In this document: positions 53,363-62,286 of the stretch, in pieces
How positions within the stretch are numbered: position 1 is the stretch's first letter
Layout of the letters: every line of letters begins with the position of its first letter
Origin: Oscillospiraceae bacterium
GTDB lineage: Bacteria > Bacillota_A > Clostridia > Oscillospirales > Oscillospiraceae
NCBI GenBank assembly: GCA_021771675.1
Contig: JAETOP010000002.1
Location: forward strand, 1-64,000
DNA length: 64,000 nt
Direction: 5' to 3'
Notes under the pieces: model-generated
Told to the model about the DNA's origin: nothing
Databases searched by the model: none
The model's input: the letters and a program-made list of their open reading frames with translations, nothing else
Translations under genes and position numbers: made by a program

Positions 53363-54061
53363 ATGAAAAAGATGATACCGGCTTTGGGCGGTGTGCTGTT
53401 TGGGATGGTGCTCCTCCTGCCCGTTGGTACGCTGCTCTCCGGCTGCTTTGGATACCGTTTTGAGCTTTCCGGTGTCACTGCCGTTGCTGCCGCTGTTGTT
53501 GCCGTCTGCCTGACCGTCTGGTTGATCGTTCTCGGCGGCGGGGAAAAGGAGCCGATTGAGAGCGGCGCCGTAAAAGTGCTGCTTGCGCTGCTGGCGCCCC
53601 TGTCCCTGATCAATGCTGCGTTTGCCATCTTTGTGTGCAGGGAAATCTGTGAAATCCTCAGCGCATTTGTATGTGCCGGCTGCTGCCTGGTCTTAACGAT
53701 AGAACACGGAAAGCCAACAGCGCTGAAAATAATCGCTTTGATCCTGTTTGTGATCATGGTCATTCCGCTTGGCTTTTTCGGACTGTTCTCATTGATGTTT
53801 CAAAATATCGTCGTAAAATCGGTTGAATCCCCCAATGGGGCGTATTACGCCCAGGTGGTTGACAGCGACCAGGGGGCATTGGGCGGGGACACGATGGTTG
53901 ATGTTTATGAAAAGAAACAGATCAACCTGCTGGCGTTCAAGCTGTATAAAGAGCCTCAAAGGGTCTATTCCGGAGACTGGGGCGAGTTTTACGATATGGA
54001 AATCTACTGGAAAGGGGATCACTGCCTGGTTATCAACGGTGCACAATACGAGATAAAATAG
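53363..54061 (+). CDS. DUF5412-like membrane protein
   Basis: A 232-residue protein with four hydrophobic segments in the first about 150 residues (MIPALGGVLFGMVLLLPVG, VTAVAAAVVAVCLTVWLIVL, VLLALLAPLSLINAAFAIF, IALILFVIMVIPLGFFGLF). A soluble tail of about 80 residues has VKSVESPNGAYYAQVVDSD and DMEIYWKGDHCLVINGAQYE, a pattern I associate with DUF5412. Start ATG 53363 has GAGGGG 6 nt upstream; an earlier in-frame ATG at 53306 lacks one. It contains LLSGC early, but the following spans make lipoprotein processing doubtful. Function unknown; a terminator follows. Confidence 0.7.
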   Translation: MKKMIPALGGVLFGMVLLLPVGTLLSGCFGYRFELSGVTAVAAAVVAVCLTVWLIVLGGGEKEPIESGAVKVLLALLAPLSLINAAFAIFVCREICEILSAFVCAGCCLVLTIEHGKPTALKIIALILFVIMVIPLGFFGLFSLMFQNIVVKSVESPNGAYYAQVVDSDQGALGGDTMVDVYEKKQINLLAFKLYKEPQRVYSGDWGEFYDMEIYWKGDHCLVINGAQYEIK

Positions 54062-54071
54062 AACCTTTCCC

Positions 54072-54107
54072 AACACCCCGGGCTGTGCGGCAGCCTGGGG
54101 TGTTTTT
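54072..54107 (+). terminator. Rho-independent terminator after the DUF5412-like gene
   Basis: AACACCCCGGGCTG (54072-54085) pairs with CAGCCTGGGGTGTT (54091-54104) with one wobble and a 5-nt loop, followed by TTT. Confidence 0.88.
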
Positions 54108-54196
54108 ATCAAAACACAAATTTTTTTGAAAAGAAATCATTTCACAGTGTTCGATTCGTTATATCATATGAGGGGACGCCCTTGGGAGGAATGATC

Positions 54197-54736
54197 TTGA
54201 CGCGTGAAGAGAAACTGATGATGCGGCTTGGACAGGGGGACACGGAGGCGGCGGAGGAATTGATCGGTCTACTATATCCTGAAATTCTCCGCTACTGCCT
54301 GTGGCATGCCCCGAACCGTGATCTGGCCGAGGATGCGGCCCAGGAGACCTTCCTGAAAGCCATCCGCTATTATGACCGCTATGTACATAAGGGAAAATGC
54401 AAGGCGTTTTTGTACCGGATCGCCGCCAACACCTGCGTGGACATGGGCCGGAGAATGAGGGCAGGGGAGTGCTCCCTGGAAGACCTTCCGGAAGAGCTTT
54501 CCTGCGAAGAGCAGGGCTTCCAGCGAGTTCACGATGACTTGAATTTCCGGCGGCAGATTCGCACGCTGCCCCCGGAGCAGCAGGAGGTGCTGCTGCTCCG
54601 GTTTGGCCAGGAGCTGACTCTCGGGCAGATTGCCCAGATCACTGGGACGCCTCTGCGCACCGTTCAGTCCCGGCTCCGGGCCGCTCTGAAACACCTGAAA
54701 GCCAGAATCGAAAAGGAGGAGCAATGTGACAAATAA
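54197..54736 (+). CDS. ECF-type RNA polymerase sigma factor
   Basis: A 179-residue sigma factor. Region 2 (about 10-80) includes ELIGLLYPEILRYCLWHA, LAEDAAQETFLKAIRYYDRY and KAFLYRIAANTCVDMGRR; region 4 (about 115-170) includes LPPEQQEVLLLRFGQELTLG and TPLRTVQSRLRAALKHLKAR. TTG 54197 is taken as start: GGGAGG is 7 nt upstream, whereas ATG 54191 is 1 nt from it. It overlaps the next gene by 11 nt and heads a unit with a membrane protein and an ABC transporter, a layout common in Firmicutes for envelope stress or antimicrobial peptide response. The signal is unknown. Confidence 0.92.
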   Translation: MTREEKLMMRLGQGDTEAAEELIGLLYPEILRYCLWHAPNRDLAEDAAQETFLKAIRYYDRYVHKGKCKAFLYRIAANTCVDMGRRMRAGECSLEDLPEELSCEEQGFQRVHDDLNFRRQIRTLPPEQQEVLLLRFGQELTLGQIAQITGTPLRTVQSRLRAALKHLKARIEKEEQCDK

Positions 54737-55505
54737 AGACTTAGAAACCCGGCTGCGCCAATGCTGCCATGAAGCGGACAAAGCAGTTCGCCCCTCCGCT
54801 ATGGCGGCAGCGGTGCTGCTGGCCCGGCAGCAGGCCAATGAACGCTCCCGGCAGCGGCGGATTTCTTTCCCCCGATTCTTATTTTTGCAGATTCGTTTTC
54901 TCGGCTGGAAGATTTGGGCCGTACAGAGCGCTTTGCTGCTTGGGGCCTGCGTCTGGATGTCCAGTCTCTTTGGACAGGGGTACTGGAAAGAACCACAGTC
55001 CGTGGAGGGGCTGCTGTTTTGTCTGTCGGTTCTCGTTTTCATGACGGCGCCGCCCTTCCTCTACCGCTCCGTCCGCTATGGGATGCAGGAGGTGGAGGGG
55101 GCAGCACGGTTTTCCTCCCTCCGGCTGCTTATGGCCAGGCTGATCATCATCGGGGTCGGCGATGCTGTTATGCTTGGCGGCATCTTGCTGGTCGCCATGA
55201 TGAAAACCACCCTGCAGCCGGGCAGTGCGGTGCTATCCGTGGGCCTGCCCTTTCTGCTGGCAAGCAGCGCCTGCCTCTATTTGCTGGGCCATGTTTCACC
55301 CCGGCAGTTCCTGGCTGGAAGCACGGCGCTGTGCGGCCTGCTGATAATGGGCTTTGCCCTGGGAGAGCGGAATTTATTTCAGTTCCTGGAGCTCACCCTC
55401 TCTCCGGGCTGGGTCGGGGTTTGCACCCTGCTGGCTGCCTTTTGCGGTCATCAGATTCACCATCTCCTCCACCACTGCGCTTACGCAGAAATGCAAATTG
55501 CTTGA
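54726..55505 (+). CDS. Integral membrane protein in anti-sigma position
   Basis: A 259-residue protein from GTG 54726, with GGAGGAG just upstream and an 11-nt overlap with the sigma gene. About 60 cytoplasmic residues (LETRLRQCCHEADKAVRPSA) precede six hydrophobic segments, from KIWAVQSALLLGACVWMSSL to WVGVCTLLAAFCG. No known family is recognised with certainty. Its position directly after an ECF sigma factor and its cytoplasmic N-terminus would suit an anti-sigma factor, but the usual zinc motif HxxxCxxC is not present; a transporter accessory role is the alternative. Confidence 0.75.
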   Translation: MTNKDLETRLRQCCHEADKAVRPSAMAAAVLLARQQANERSRQRRISFPRFLFLQIRFLGWKIWAVQSALLLGACVWMSSLFGQGYWKEPQSVEGLLFCLSVLVFMTAPPFLYRSVRYGMQEVEGAARFSSLRLLMARLIIIGVGDAVMLGGILLVAMMKTTLQPGSAVLSVGLPFLLASSACLYLLGHVSPRQFLAGSTALCGLLIMGFALGERNLFQFLELTLSPGWVGVCTLLAAFCGHQIHHLLHHCAYAEMQIA

Positions 55506-55518
55506 AAGGATACACATT

Positions 55519-56400
55519 ATGGAGTTATGTATTGAACACATTTCAAAACGCTTCAAAGACATGACGGCGGTGGACGATATTTCTCTGGGGCTTACCCCCG
55601 GCGTCTGGGGACTGCTGGGGGCCAACGGCGCGGGAAAGACCACCCTGATGCGGATGCTTGCCGGAATCATGCAGCCTACCTCCGGACAAATTACCTATGA
55701 CGGCATCCCCATTTCCACCCTGGGCCAGCGGTATCGGGACATTTTTGGGTATTTGCCCCAGGAGTTCGGCTTCTATCCCGAATTTACCGTTCAGGACTAT
55801 CTGGAATACGTGGCCGTGCTGAAAGGGCTGACGGCGGCGGACAGCAGGCGGAAGATTGGCGAACTGCTGGAGCAGCTGACCCTCACCCAGGTGCGGCGCA
55901 AGAAGATCGCCAAGCTGTCCGGCGGCATGAAGCGCCGGGTGGGCATTGCCCAGGCCCTGCTGAACGAGCCGGAGGTCCTGATTCTGGACGAGCCCACCAG
56001 CGGCCTTGACCCCGGAGAGCGGGTGCGCTTCCGGAATCTGCTCTCGGAATTTGCCCATGACCGGATCGTGCTGATCTCCACCCACATCGTCTCCGATGTG
56101 GAGTACATCGCCACCCGGAATGCGGTGATGAAGGGCGGAAAGCTGCTGGCCTGCGGCACCACGGAGGAACTGGTCAAGCTGGTGGAGGGCAAGGTGTGGA
56201 CAGCCACAATCCCGGCCAGCGCCTTGGGGGAATACGAGCGGAAACTGCCCATCGTCAATCTGCGCAACGAAGAAAACGGCGAAATCTCCATCCGCTACCT
56301 GGCCCAGGAAGCTGCTGTTGCCGGCTCTGCCGCTGTGACGCCCCGCCTGGAAGACCTGTATTTGTGGCTGTTTCCCCAGAAAGATGCGGAAAGGAGATAA
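55519..56400 (+). CDS. ABC transporter ATP-binding protein
   Basis: A 293-residue ATPase: Walker A GANGAGKTT (about 36-44), Q-loop YLPQEFGFYPEFT, signature LSGGMKRRVGIAQALL, Walker B VLILDEPTSGLD and H-loop STHIVSD. The C-terminal about 70 residues after the ATPase core (MKGGKLLACGTTEEL onward) are typical of export-type drug and peptide ABC systems. ATG 55519 is 13 nt after the membrane protein gene. It works with the permease 3 nt downstream, probably exporting a peptide or antimicrobial, under the ECF sigma factor at the head of the unit. Confidence 0.93.
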   Translation: MELCIEHISKRFKDMTAVDDISLGLTPGVWGLLGANGAGKTTLMRMLAGIMQPTSGQITYDGIPISTLGQRYRDIFGYLPQEFGFYPEFTVQDYLEYVAVLKGLTAADSRRKIGELLEQLTLTQVRRKKIAKLSGGMKRRVGIAQALLNEPEVLILDEPTSGLDPGERVRFRNLLSEFAHDRIVLISTHIVSDVEYIATRNAVMKGGKLLACGTTEELVKLVEGKVWTATIPASALGEYERKLPIVNLRNEENGEISIRYLAQEAAVAGSAAVTPRLEDLYLWLFPQKDAERR

Positions 56401-56403
56401 ACC

Positions 56404-57651
56404 ATGCGTTTGATGAAATTGGAACTGAAACGTGTCCTCAAAACCCGGCTGACGCTGATTCTGCTGGCGCTCTCCCTGGCACTGTCCGTGGTGATGGCCT
56501 ACATTCCCACCACCTTCTGCTCTGTCAGTTATCTGGGTGACGATGGGAACGAGGTAAGGGTTCACGGCCTGGCCGCTGTTGAACAGATAAAGATCCTGCA
56601 ATCCGACACCCAGGGGGCGGTGACGCCTCAAAAGGTCAGGCAAGCTGTGGAGGCTTATCAGGAATGCCTGACGAAATACGGCGTGGAAACCACCTATGAG
56701 CTTCCGGATGGGGTCTATGGCCGGGAGATTCTGCCCTACGCCCCGCTGTTTCACGGCGTCCGGGAGGCTTTTGCTGACCCGGACAGCGGCTTCGCACCTT
56801 CTCTGATGGACATTGACCCTGAGAAAATTGAGGACTTCTACGGTGCCTGTGAGTCAAGAATTGATTCTCTGATGAAAATGGAGCAGAAAAATCACCCGGC
56901 GGCCCAGAAGGACGCAAAAGCCATGTACAGCCGGGTGGAAACGCCATACAGCTTTTATCCCGGCTATAATACGGATGCCATGGACTATCAGATGCTGCTG
57001 GCCTTTCTCATTGTGCTGTTCTGCGCGGTGATTGCGGCGCCCATTTTCACCTCGGACTATCAGACGGGGGCCGACGAAATTTACCGCTGCACCAAATTTG
57101 GGCGGGTGAAATTCGCCGTAACCAAAATAGCTTCTGCGCTTCTGATCTGCAGCGCCGCTTTTTCCCTCTGCGCCGCGGTGTATCTTCTGGTTTCCAACAG
57201 CCTGTTCGGCTGGGAGTGCACGAAGACCTCCATGCAGATGCTCTATTCCATTGTCAATTTGCCGAACCTGAATCTGGGCGCTCTGCAAGGGATAAGCGCC
57301 GGAGGGTATCTGCTTTGCATGCTGGCCACGGTGAGCTTCACCCTGTTTCTTTCCTCCAGGCTCCGGAATATGGTGACCGCCCTCTCCCTGGCGCTGGGCT
57401 GCTGCATCCTTCCAATCGTTGTGTATATGGCATTGCCCGCCGAGATCGGACAATGGATTTATACCATCCTCCCGGCAGGCGGCGTGGCCTTGCAGACCAG
57501 CTTCTTCTATTCCCTGGTTGATTTCGCCTACTGGAACCTTGGAAACCTTGCCATCTGGACGCCCTATGTGATGCTGGGAGCATACTGCATCGAAGTGCCC
57601 CTGTTCCTGTGCCTTGCCATTCACTCCTACTGTAAGCAGAACGCCAGATAA
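56404..57651 (+). CDS. ABC transporter permease, ABC-2 type
   Basis: A 415-residue membrane protein. The first span (LTLILLALSLALSVVMAYIP) is followed by an extracellular stretch of about 160 residues (LGDDGNEVRVHG to YNTDAMDY) and then five further spans (LLAFLIVLFCAVIAAPIF to CIEVPLFLCLAIH). ADEIYRCTKFGRVKFAVTKI is a coupling loop as in bacitracin-type and ABC-2 exporters. It starts 3 nt after the ATPase gene. The large outside loop may bind the exported or sensed compound. A hairpin terminator follows at 57659. Confidence 0.87.
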   Translation: MRLMKLELKRVLKTRLTLILLALSLALSVVMAYIPTTFCSVSYLGDDGNEVRVHGLAAVEQIKILQSDTQGAVTPQKVRQAVEAYQECLTKYGVETTYELPDGVYGREILPYAPLFHGVREAFADPDSGFAPSLMDIDPEKIEDFYGACESRIDSLMKMEQKNHPAAQKDAKAMYSRVETPYSFYPGYNTDAMDYQMLLAFLIVLFCAVIAAPIFTSDYQTGADEIYRCTKFGRVKFAVTKIASALLICSAAFSLCAAVYLLVSNSLFGWECTKTSMQMLYSIVNLPNLNLGALQGISAGGYLLCMLATVSFTLFLSSRLRNMVTALSLALGCCILPIVVYMALPAEIGQWIYTILPAGGVALQTSFFYSLVDFAYWNLGNLAIWTPYVMLGAYCIEVPLFLCLAIHSYCKQNAR

Positions 57652-57658
57652 AAATTTC

Positions 57659-57702
57659 CCGCCAGTGCTGACACCCAGAGGTGCCGGTGCTGGCGGTATT
57701 TT
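57659..57702 (+). terminator. Terminator of the ECF-ABC unit
   Basis: CCGCCAG (57659-57665) pairs with CTGGCGG (57690-57696), with wobble pairs extending inward to ACACC/GGTGC, followed by TATTTT. Confidence 0.7.
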
Positions 57703-57752
57703 AATTCTTCAAAACGAGCCCTGATAGCGCCCTTCGCCCTTGAGAAAACGAT

Positions 57753-57889
57753 ATGCTGATTGTGGGCTGCATGGGTGTTCGGATTTTTGCAAAGATTGTC
57801 TAGCTGTGGCTGTGGTTGTTGTCTCTGTGCTGAACCAGCGGAAAATCAACAAGACCGAGAAAGCCAATGCCAATATGGGCATGGAATAA
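57753..57889 (+). pseudogene. Possible remnant of a small membrane protein gene
   Basis: From ATG 57753 one frame reads MLIVGCMGVRIFAKIV and stops at TAG; one base further the frame continues LAVAVVVVSVLNQRKINKTE to TAA 57887-57889. Joined, this gives a single hydrophobic segment and a polar tail of about 45 residues, as if one base were lost. No RBS is convincing. Otherwise 57652-58184 holds two hairpins and the MarR promoter. Confidence 0.25.
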
Positions 57890-57913
57890 CCCCTTTGCAA
57901 ATATAAAAGGACC

Positions 57914-57941
57914 GCGCCATGGAATTTTGGTTCCATGGCGC
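57914..57941 (+). terminator. Perfect inverted repeat, possible bidirectional terminator
   Basis: GCGCCATGGAA (57914-57924) and TTCCATGGCGC (57931-57941) form an 11-bp stem with a 6-nt loop. AGTTTAAT follows on the plus strand and a TTTTATATTT stretch on the minus strand. Confidence 0.55.
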
Positions 57942-58114
57942 AGTTTAATATCGGGCCGGTAGGGGAATTGACCCAAACGTGACAAGAGGTTACCCGGCAG
58001 ATGGTGGGGGATGATTGTTAACCATTCTCACATACATTGGAGTGAAGAACCCTGCGCTACAAATTACAGGTTGCTGGGATGGCTGGGACAAATTGTAAAA
58101 TATTTTTGAAAGGG

Positions 58115-58143
58115 TTGAAAACAGAAATGTCGTATGCTACACT
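58115..58143 (+). promoter_or_regulatory. Promoter of the MarR-ABC operon
   Basis: TTGAAA (58115-58120), 17-nt spacer, TACACT (58138-58143). Transcription would begin near 58150, downstream of the ATG at 58134, which supports the GTG start at 58185. Confidence 0.65.
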
Positions 58144-58184
58144 ATTTGCGTTGCTTGCGACATTGTTTGGAAGGAGGGGATTGG

Positions 58185-58640
58185 GTGTATCACTATGGTC
58201 ATATGTTCCGGCTGCTCCATTGTGCTATTTCTCAGTCGGTGACCCAGGCGCTGGGGGAGATGGAGCTGACCTCGGCTCAAGGGCGGATTATGGGGTATCT
58301 GGCCCGGCGGAGGGACCCGCCCTGCGCCAAAGACATCGAGGATGAATTTCACTTGAGCCATCCCACGGTCTGGGGGCTGCTGTCCCGGCTGGAAAAGAAA
58401 AATTTCATCGAATTCCGCCCGGATGAGAGGGATGGACGCTGCAAGCGAATCATGATCTCTCCCAGGGGTTGGGATTGCCATGAAAAAATATACCATGTAA
58501 TTTTGGAAAATGAGGAGCGGGTGGTCCAGGGCTTTACCCAGGAGGAGCGGGAGCAGTTTTACGCACTGCTCGACCGGGCAGTGTGCAACATGGGCGGCCG
58601 ATCCGGCTTCCAGTTTGAAGAGGAGGAAACCAACGAATGA
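58185..58640 (+). CDS. MarR-family transcriptional regulator
   Basis: A 151-residue winged-helix regulator: LTSAQGRIMGYLARRRDPPC, the recognition part DIEDEFHLSHPTVWGLLSRL, and the wing IEFRPDERDGRCKRIMISPR. GTG 58185 has AGGAGG 7 nt upstream; the longer ORF from ATG 58134 would begin before the predicted transcription start. It overlaps the first ABC gene by 4 nt (ATGA). Regulators in this position usually repress their own operon and respond to a compound the pump exports. No palindrome is obvious around the promoter. Confidence 0.9.
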   Translation: MYHYGHMFRLLHCAISQSVTQALGEMELTSAQGRIMGYLARRRDPPCAKDIEDEFHLSHPTVWGLLSRLEKKNFIEFRPDERDGRCKRIMISPRGWDCHEKIYHVILENEERVVQGFTQEEREQFYALLDRAVCNMGGRSGFQFEEEETNE

Positions 58641-60382
58641 TTAAAAGACTTGCCCGGTGCGTCCGGGAATACAAATGGCCTGCCATCCTGGGCCCCTGCT
58701 GTATGATCGGCGAGGTGGCCATGGAGGTATTGATCCCTCTGGTGATGGCGAAGCTCTATGACTATGGCATTGTCCTGCAGGATATGTCTGTGGTGGTGCG
58801 CCAGTCGATTATCCTGATGCTGTGCGCCCTGGCCTCGCTGTGCTTTGGCTCTGCCTCTGCGGTACTTGCCTCCAAGGCGGGCACCGGCTTTGCCAAGAAT
58901 CTGCGCCACGACATGTACTACCATGTCCAGGAATTCAGCTTCTCCAACATCGACAAATTTTCCACTGCCTCTATTGTCACCCGGCTGACCTCGGATGTGG
59001 CCAACATCCAGATGTCCTTTCAGATGATGATCCGGATGGCCATCCGCTGCCCCATGATGCTGATTTTGGCCCTGTTCTCCGCCATGCGCATCAGCGTCAG
59101 GCTGAGTCTGGTGTACTGCATTGCCCTGCCCATTCTGGTGGCGGTGCTCTTCGGCCTGGTGCCCCTGGTGTTTAAGATTTTCGACAAGGTATTCAAAACC
59201 TACGACCGCCTGAATAATGTGGTGCAGGAAAACATCCATGGCATTCGGGTGGTAAAAAGCTTCGTCCGGGAGGAAAGGGAAGTGGAGAAATTCACCGGCA
59301 CCTCCGGGGAAATCTACCGCCTGTTCTGCAAGGCCGAGCACATTCTGGCGCTGAATAACCCCATCATGCAGCTGTGCGTCTACTCCTGCATTCTGTTCAT
59401 TTCCTGGTTCGGGGCAAAAATGGTAGTGACCTCCGGCAATGTTCCCGGGGCGGGACTTACCACCGGCGAGCTCAGCTCCATGCTCACCTACACCACCCAG
59501 ATTCTGAACAGCCTGATGATGCTCAGCATGGTGTTTGTGATGGTGATTATGTCCCGGGCCCCCATGCGCCGCTGTGCGGAGCTGCTGGAGGAGAAGCCCA
59601 ATCTTACCTCCCCGGAAAATGGGGTGAAGGATGTGAAGGACGGCTCCATTGATTTTGAAAATGTCTCCTTCCGCTACTCCGAGAAGGCCCAGCTGGACGC
59701 TTTGCAGAATGTGAATCTCCACATTCCCTCCGGCGCCACTGTGGGCATTTTGGGCGCCACCGGTTCCTCCAAGTCCACTCTGGTGCAGCTGATTCCCAGA
59801 CTGTACGATGTGACTGCGGGCGCACTGAAGGTGGGCGGCGTAGATGTGCGGGATTATGATTTGGAAACCCTGCGGGACAATGTGGCCATGGTGCTCCAGA
59901 AGAATACCCTGTTCTCCGGCACCATCAAGGAGAATCTGCGCTGGGGCAATCCAGACGCCTCCGACCAGGAACTGATTCACGCCTGCCGTCTGGCTTGTGC
60001 CGATGAATTCATCCGCAGCTTCCCCGAGGGCTACGATACCCACATCGAGCAGGGAGGCTCCAATGTCTCCGGCGGTCAGAAGCAGCGGCTGTGTATTGCC
60101 CGGGCCCTGCTGAAAAAGCCCAGAATTTTGATTCTGGATGATTCCACCTCCGCTGTGGACACCCATACCGACGCCATGATCCGCAAGGCCTTCCGGGAGG
60201 AAATTCCCGGCACCACCAAGCTGATTATTGCCCAACGGATTTCCTCCATTCAGGACGCAGACCTGATTATCATCATGGAGGGTGGCAGAATCCTGGAGTC
60301 AGGCACCCATGAGCAGCTGCTGGAAAGCTCCAAAATCTATCAAGACCTGTACAACACCCAGCAGAAAGGAAGGGAAGAATAA
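58637..60382 (+). CDS. ABC exporter half-transporter A, degenerate ATPase site
   Basis: A 581-residue fusion of six membrane spans (about 15-310) and an ATPase domain (about 335-575). The nucleotide domain has Walker A GATGSSKST, Q-loop LQKNTLFSG, a normal signature VSGGQKQRLCIARALL, and Walker B ILILDDSTSAVD, where aspartate replaces the catalytic glutamate. This is the pattern of one half of heterodimeric exporters (BmrC/D, TM287/288 type): this half provides the inactive site and its partner the active one. It is coupled to marR by a 4-nt overlap and to the second half by TAATG. It probably exports drugs or lipids. Confidence 0.93.
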   Translation: MIKRLARCVREYKWPAILGPCCMIGEVAMEVLIPLVMAKLYDYGIVLQDMSVVVRQSIILMLCALASLCFGSASAVLASKAGTGFAKNLRHDMYYHVQEFSFSNIDKFSTASIVTRLTSDVANIQMSFQMMIRMAIRCPMMLILALFSAMRISVRLSLVYCIALPILVAVLFGLVPLVFKIFDKVFKTYDRLNNVVQENIHGIRVVKSFVREEREVEKFTGTSGEIYRLFCKAEHILALNNPIMQLCVYSCILFISWFGAKMVVTSGNVPGAGLTTGELSSMLTYTTQILNSLMMLSMVFVMVIMSRAPMRRCAELLEEKPNLTSPENGVKDVKDGSIDFENVSFRYSEKAQLDALQNVNLHIPSGATVGILGATGSSKSTLVQLIPRLYDVTAGALKVGGVDVRDYDLETLRDNVAMVLQKNTLFSGTIKENLRWGNPDASDQELIHACRLACADEFIRSFPEGYDTHIEQGGSNVSGGQKQRLCIARALLKKPRILILDDSTSAVDTHTDAMIRKAFREEIPGTTKLIIAQRISSIQDADLIIIMEGGRILESGTHEQLLESSKIYQDLYNTQQKGREE

Positions 60383-62280
60383 TGCCTCCTGTAAAAATGC
60401 GCGGCGATGGCCGCATGGCAAAAAGCCCCAAAAAGACCCTGCTCCGGCTGCTGAGCTATCTGAAAAAATACGCCCCGGTGCTGCTGATTGTACTGGTGTG
60501 CATCTTCCTCACCTCCTTTGCCCAGACCATGGGCAGCCGCAGCCTGGGCACTCTGGTGGATCATTACATCCTGCCCATGGTGGAGTCCCACTCCCGGGAT
60601 TTTGGACCCATGACATCCTATCTTCTGAAAATCGCCGCCATCTTTGGCGTAGGCATCCTCAGCTCCTTCTTCTTTAACTACCTGATGGTGGGTGTGAGCC
60701 AGGGGGTTCAGAAAACCATCCGGGATGAGATGTTCGTAAAGATGCAGCGGCTGCCTTTGCGGTATTTTGACACCAACACTGCGGGCAACATCATGTCCCG
60801 CTACACCAGTGATACCGACACCCTGCGTCAGATGGTCAGCCAGGCTATCCCCCAGTGCGTTTCTTCCATCATTACCCTGGTGGTGGTGGCGTGGAACCTG
60901 ATCGACACCAGCTGGCTGTTGTTCATCGTCATGCTCTTTACCATTACGCTGATTGTTTATGTCACCAAGTATCTGGCAGGAAAAGCCGGCAAATATTTCA
61001 TCGGCCAGCAGAAGTCCCTCGGTGCGGTAAACGGCTATATTGAGGAGATGATTAACGGCCAGCGGGTGGTGAAGATTTTCAACCACGAGCATGTGTGCCA
61101 GCAGGAGTTCGATGCTCTGAACGAAACCCTCTGCCGCAACGCCTACGCCGCTGGCAAGTTCTCCAATGTTATGGGCCCCATCAATAATAACCTGGGTTAT
61201 ATTCAGTATGCGGTGCTGGCCATTGTGGGCGGAATGATGGTGGTGATGAGCGAAGGAAAGATGCTCACTCTGGGCAGCCTGATGGCCTTTATGATTCTGT
61301 CCCGGAGCTTCAACATGCCCATCTCCCAGATTTCCAACCAGATCAATTCCATTGTCATGGCCCTGGCCGGGGCGGAGCGTATCTTCGAGCTGATGGATCA
61401 GGAGCCGGAGCAGGATGAAGGCTATGTTCATCTGGTCAACGCCAGAATCGACCCGGACGGCACCATCCACGAGACGCAGGAGCGCACCGGGCACTGGGCC
61501 TGGAAGCACTACCACAAGGCTGAGAACACCACCACCTATCAGGAACTGAAAGGCGACATCTATATGGAGCATGTGGACTTTGGCTATGTGCCGGAAAAGA
61601 CGGTGCTCCACGATGTATCCCTGTACGCCAAGCCCGGCCAGAAGATCGCCTTCGTGGGGGCTACCGGTGCGGGAAAGACCACAATCACCAACCTGATTAA
61701 CCGGTTCTATGATATTGAGGACGGCAAAATCCGCTACGACAATATCAACATTAACAAAATCTGTAAGGATGACCTGCGCCGCTCTCTGGGCGTTGTGCTG
61801 CAGGATACCAACCTATTCACCGGCACGGTAATGGACAACATCCGCTATGGCAAGCTGGACGCCACCGATGAAGAGTGCATCCACGCCGCAAAGCTGGCCA
61901 ATGCCCACGACTTCATCACCCGGCTTCCTGAGGGCTACGACACCATGCTTACCGGCAACGGCGCACGGCTCTCCCAGGGTCAGCGGCAGCTGATTGCCAT
62001 TGCCCGGGCCGCAGTGGCGGATCCTCCGGTGATGATTCTGGATGAGGCTACCTCCTCCATTGACACCTACACCGAGGCCCTGGTGCAGGCGGGCATGGAT
62101 GCGCTCATGAAGGGCAGAACTGTTTTTGTCATTGCCCACCGGCTGTCCACCGTCCGCAATTCCGACTGCATCATGGTTCTGGATCAGGGCCGCATCATCG
62201 AACGGGGCACCCACGATGATCTCATTGCCCAGAAGGGCACCTATTATCGGCTCTACACCGGTGATTTTGAACTGGAGTAA
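60382..62280 (+). CDS. ABC exporter half-transporter B, catalytic ATPase site
   Basis: A 632-residue partner of the previous gene, overlapping it by one base. Six spans (about 30-340) are followed by the nucleotide domain with Walker A GATGAGKTT, Q-loop LQDTNLFTG, a changed signature LSQGQRQLIAIARAAV and an intact Walker B VMILDEATSSID. Between the last span and the ATPase it has an insertion of about 40 residues (YVHLVNARIDPDGTIHETQE and neighbours), also seen in clostridial relatives of this exporter pair. The weak signature pairs with the degenerate site of half A. A strong terminator follows. Confidence 0.93.
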   Translation: MPPVKMRGDGRMAKSPKKTLLRLLSYLKKYAPVLLIVLVCIFLTSFAQTMGSRSLGTLVDHYILPMVESHSRDFGPMTSYLLKIAAIFGVGILSSFFFNYLMVGVSQGVQKTIRDEMFVKMQRLPLRYFDTNTAGNIMSRYTSDTDTLRQMVSQAIPQCVSSIITLVVVAWNLIDTSWLLFIVMLFTITLIVYVTKYLAGKAGKYFIGQQKSLGAVNGYIEEMINGQRVVKIFNHEHVCQQEFDALNETLCRNAYAAGKFSNVMGPINNNLGYIQYAVLAIVGGMMVVMSEGKMLTLGSLMAFMILSRSFNMPISQISNQINSIVMALAGAERIFELMDQEPEQDEGYVHLVNARIDPDGTIHETQERTGHWAWKHYHKAENTTTYQELKGDIYMEHVDFGYVPEKTVLHDVSLYAKPGQKIAFVGATGAGKTTITNLINRFYDIEDGKIRYDNININKICKDDLRRSLGVVLQDTNLFTGTVMDNIRYGKLDATDEECIHAAKLANAHDFITRLPEGYDTMLTGNGARLSQGQRQLIAIARAAVADPPVMILDEATSSIDTYTEALVQAGMDALMKGRTVFVIAHRLSTVRNSDCIMVLDQGRIIERGTHDDLIAQKGTYYRLYTGDFELE

Positions 62281-62286
62281 AGCAAT

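Noticed and set aside
58559..60235. 558-codon minus-strand frame opposite the ABC exporter gene
   Set aside because: The histidine/glycine-rich product is typical of antisense shadows of GC-rich genes; the plus strand encodes an ABC exporter with all its motifs.
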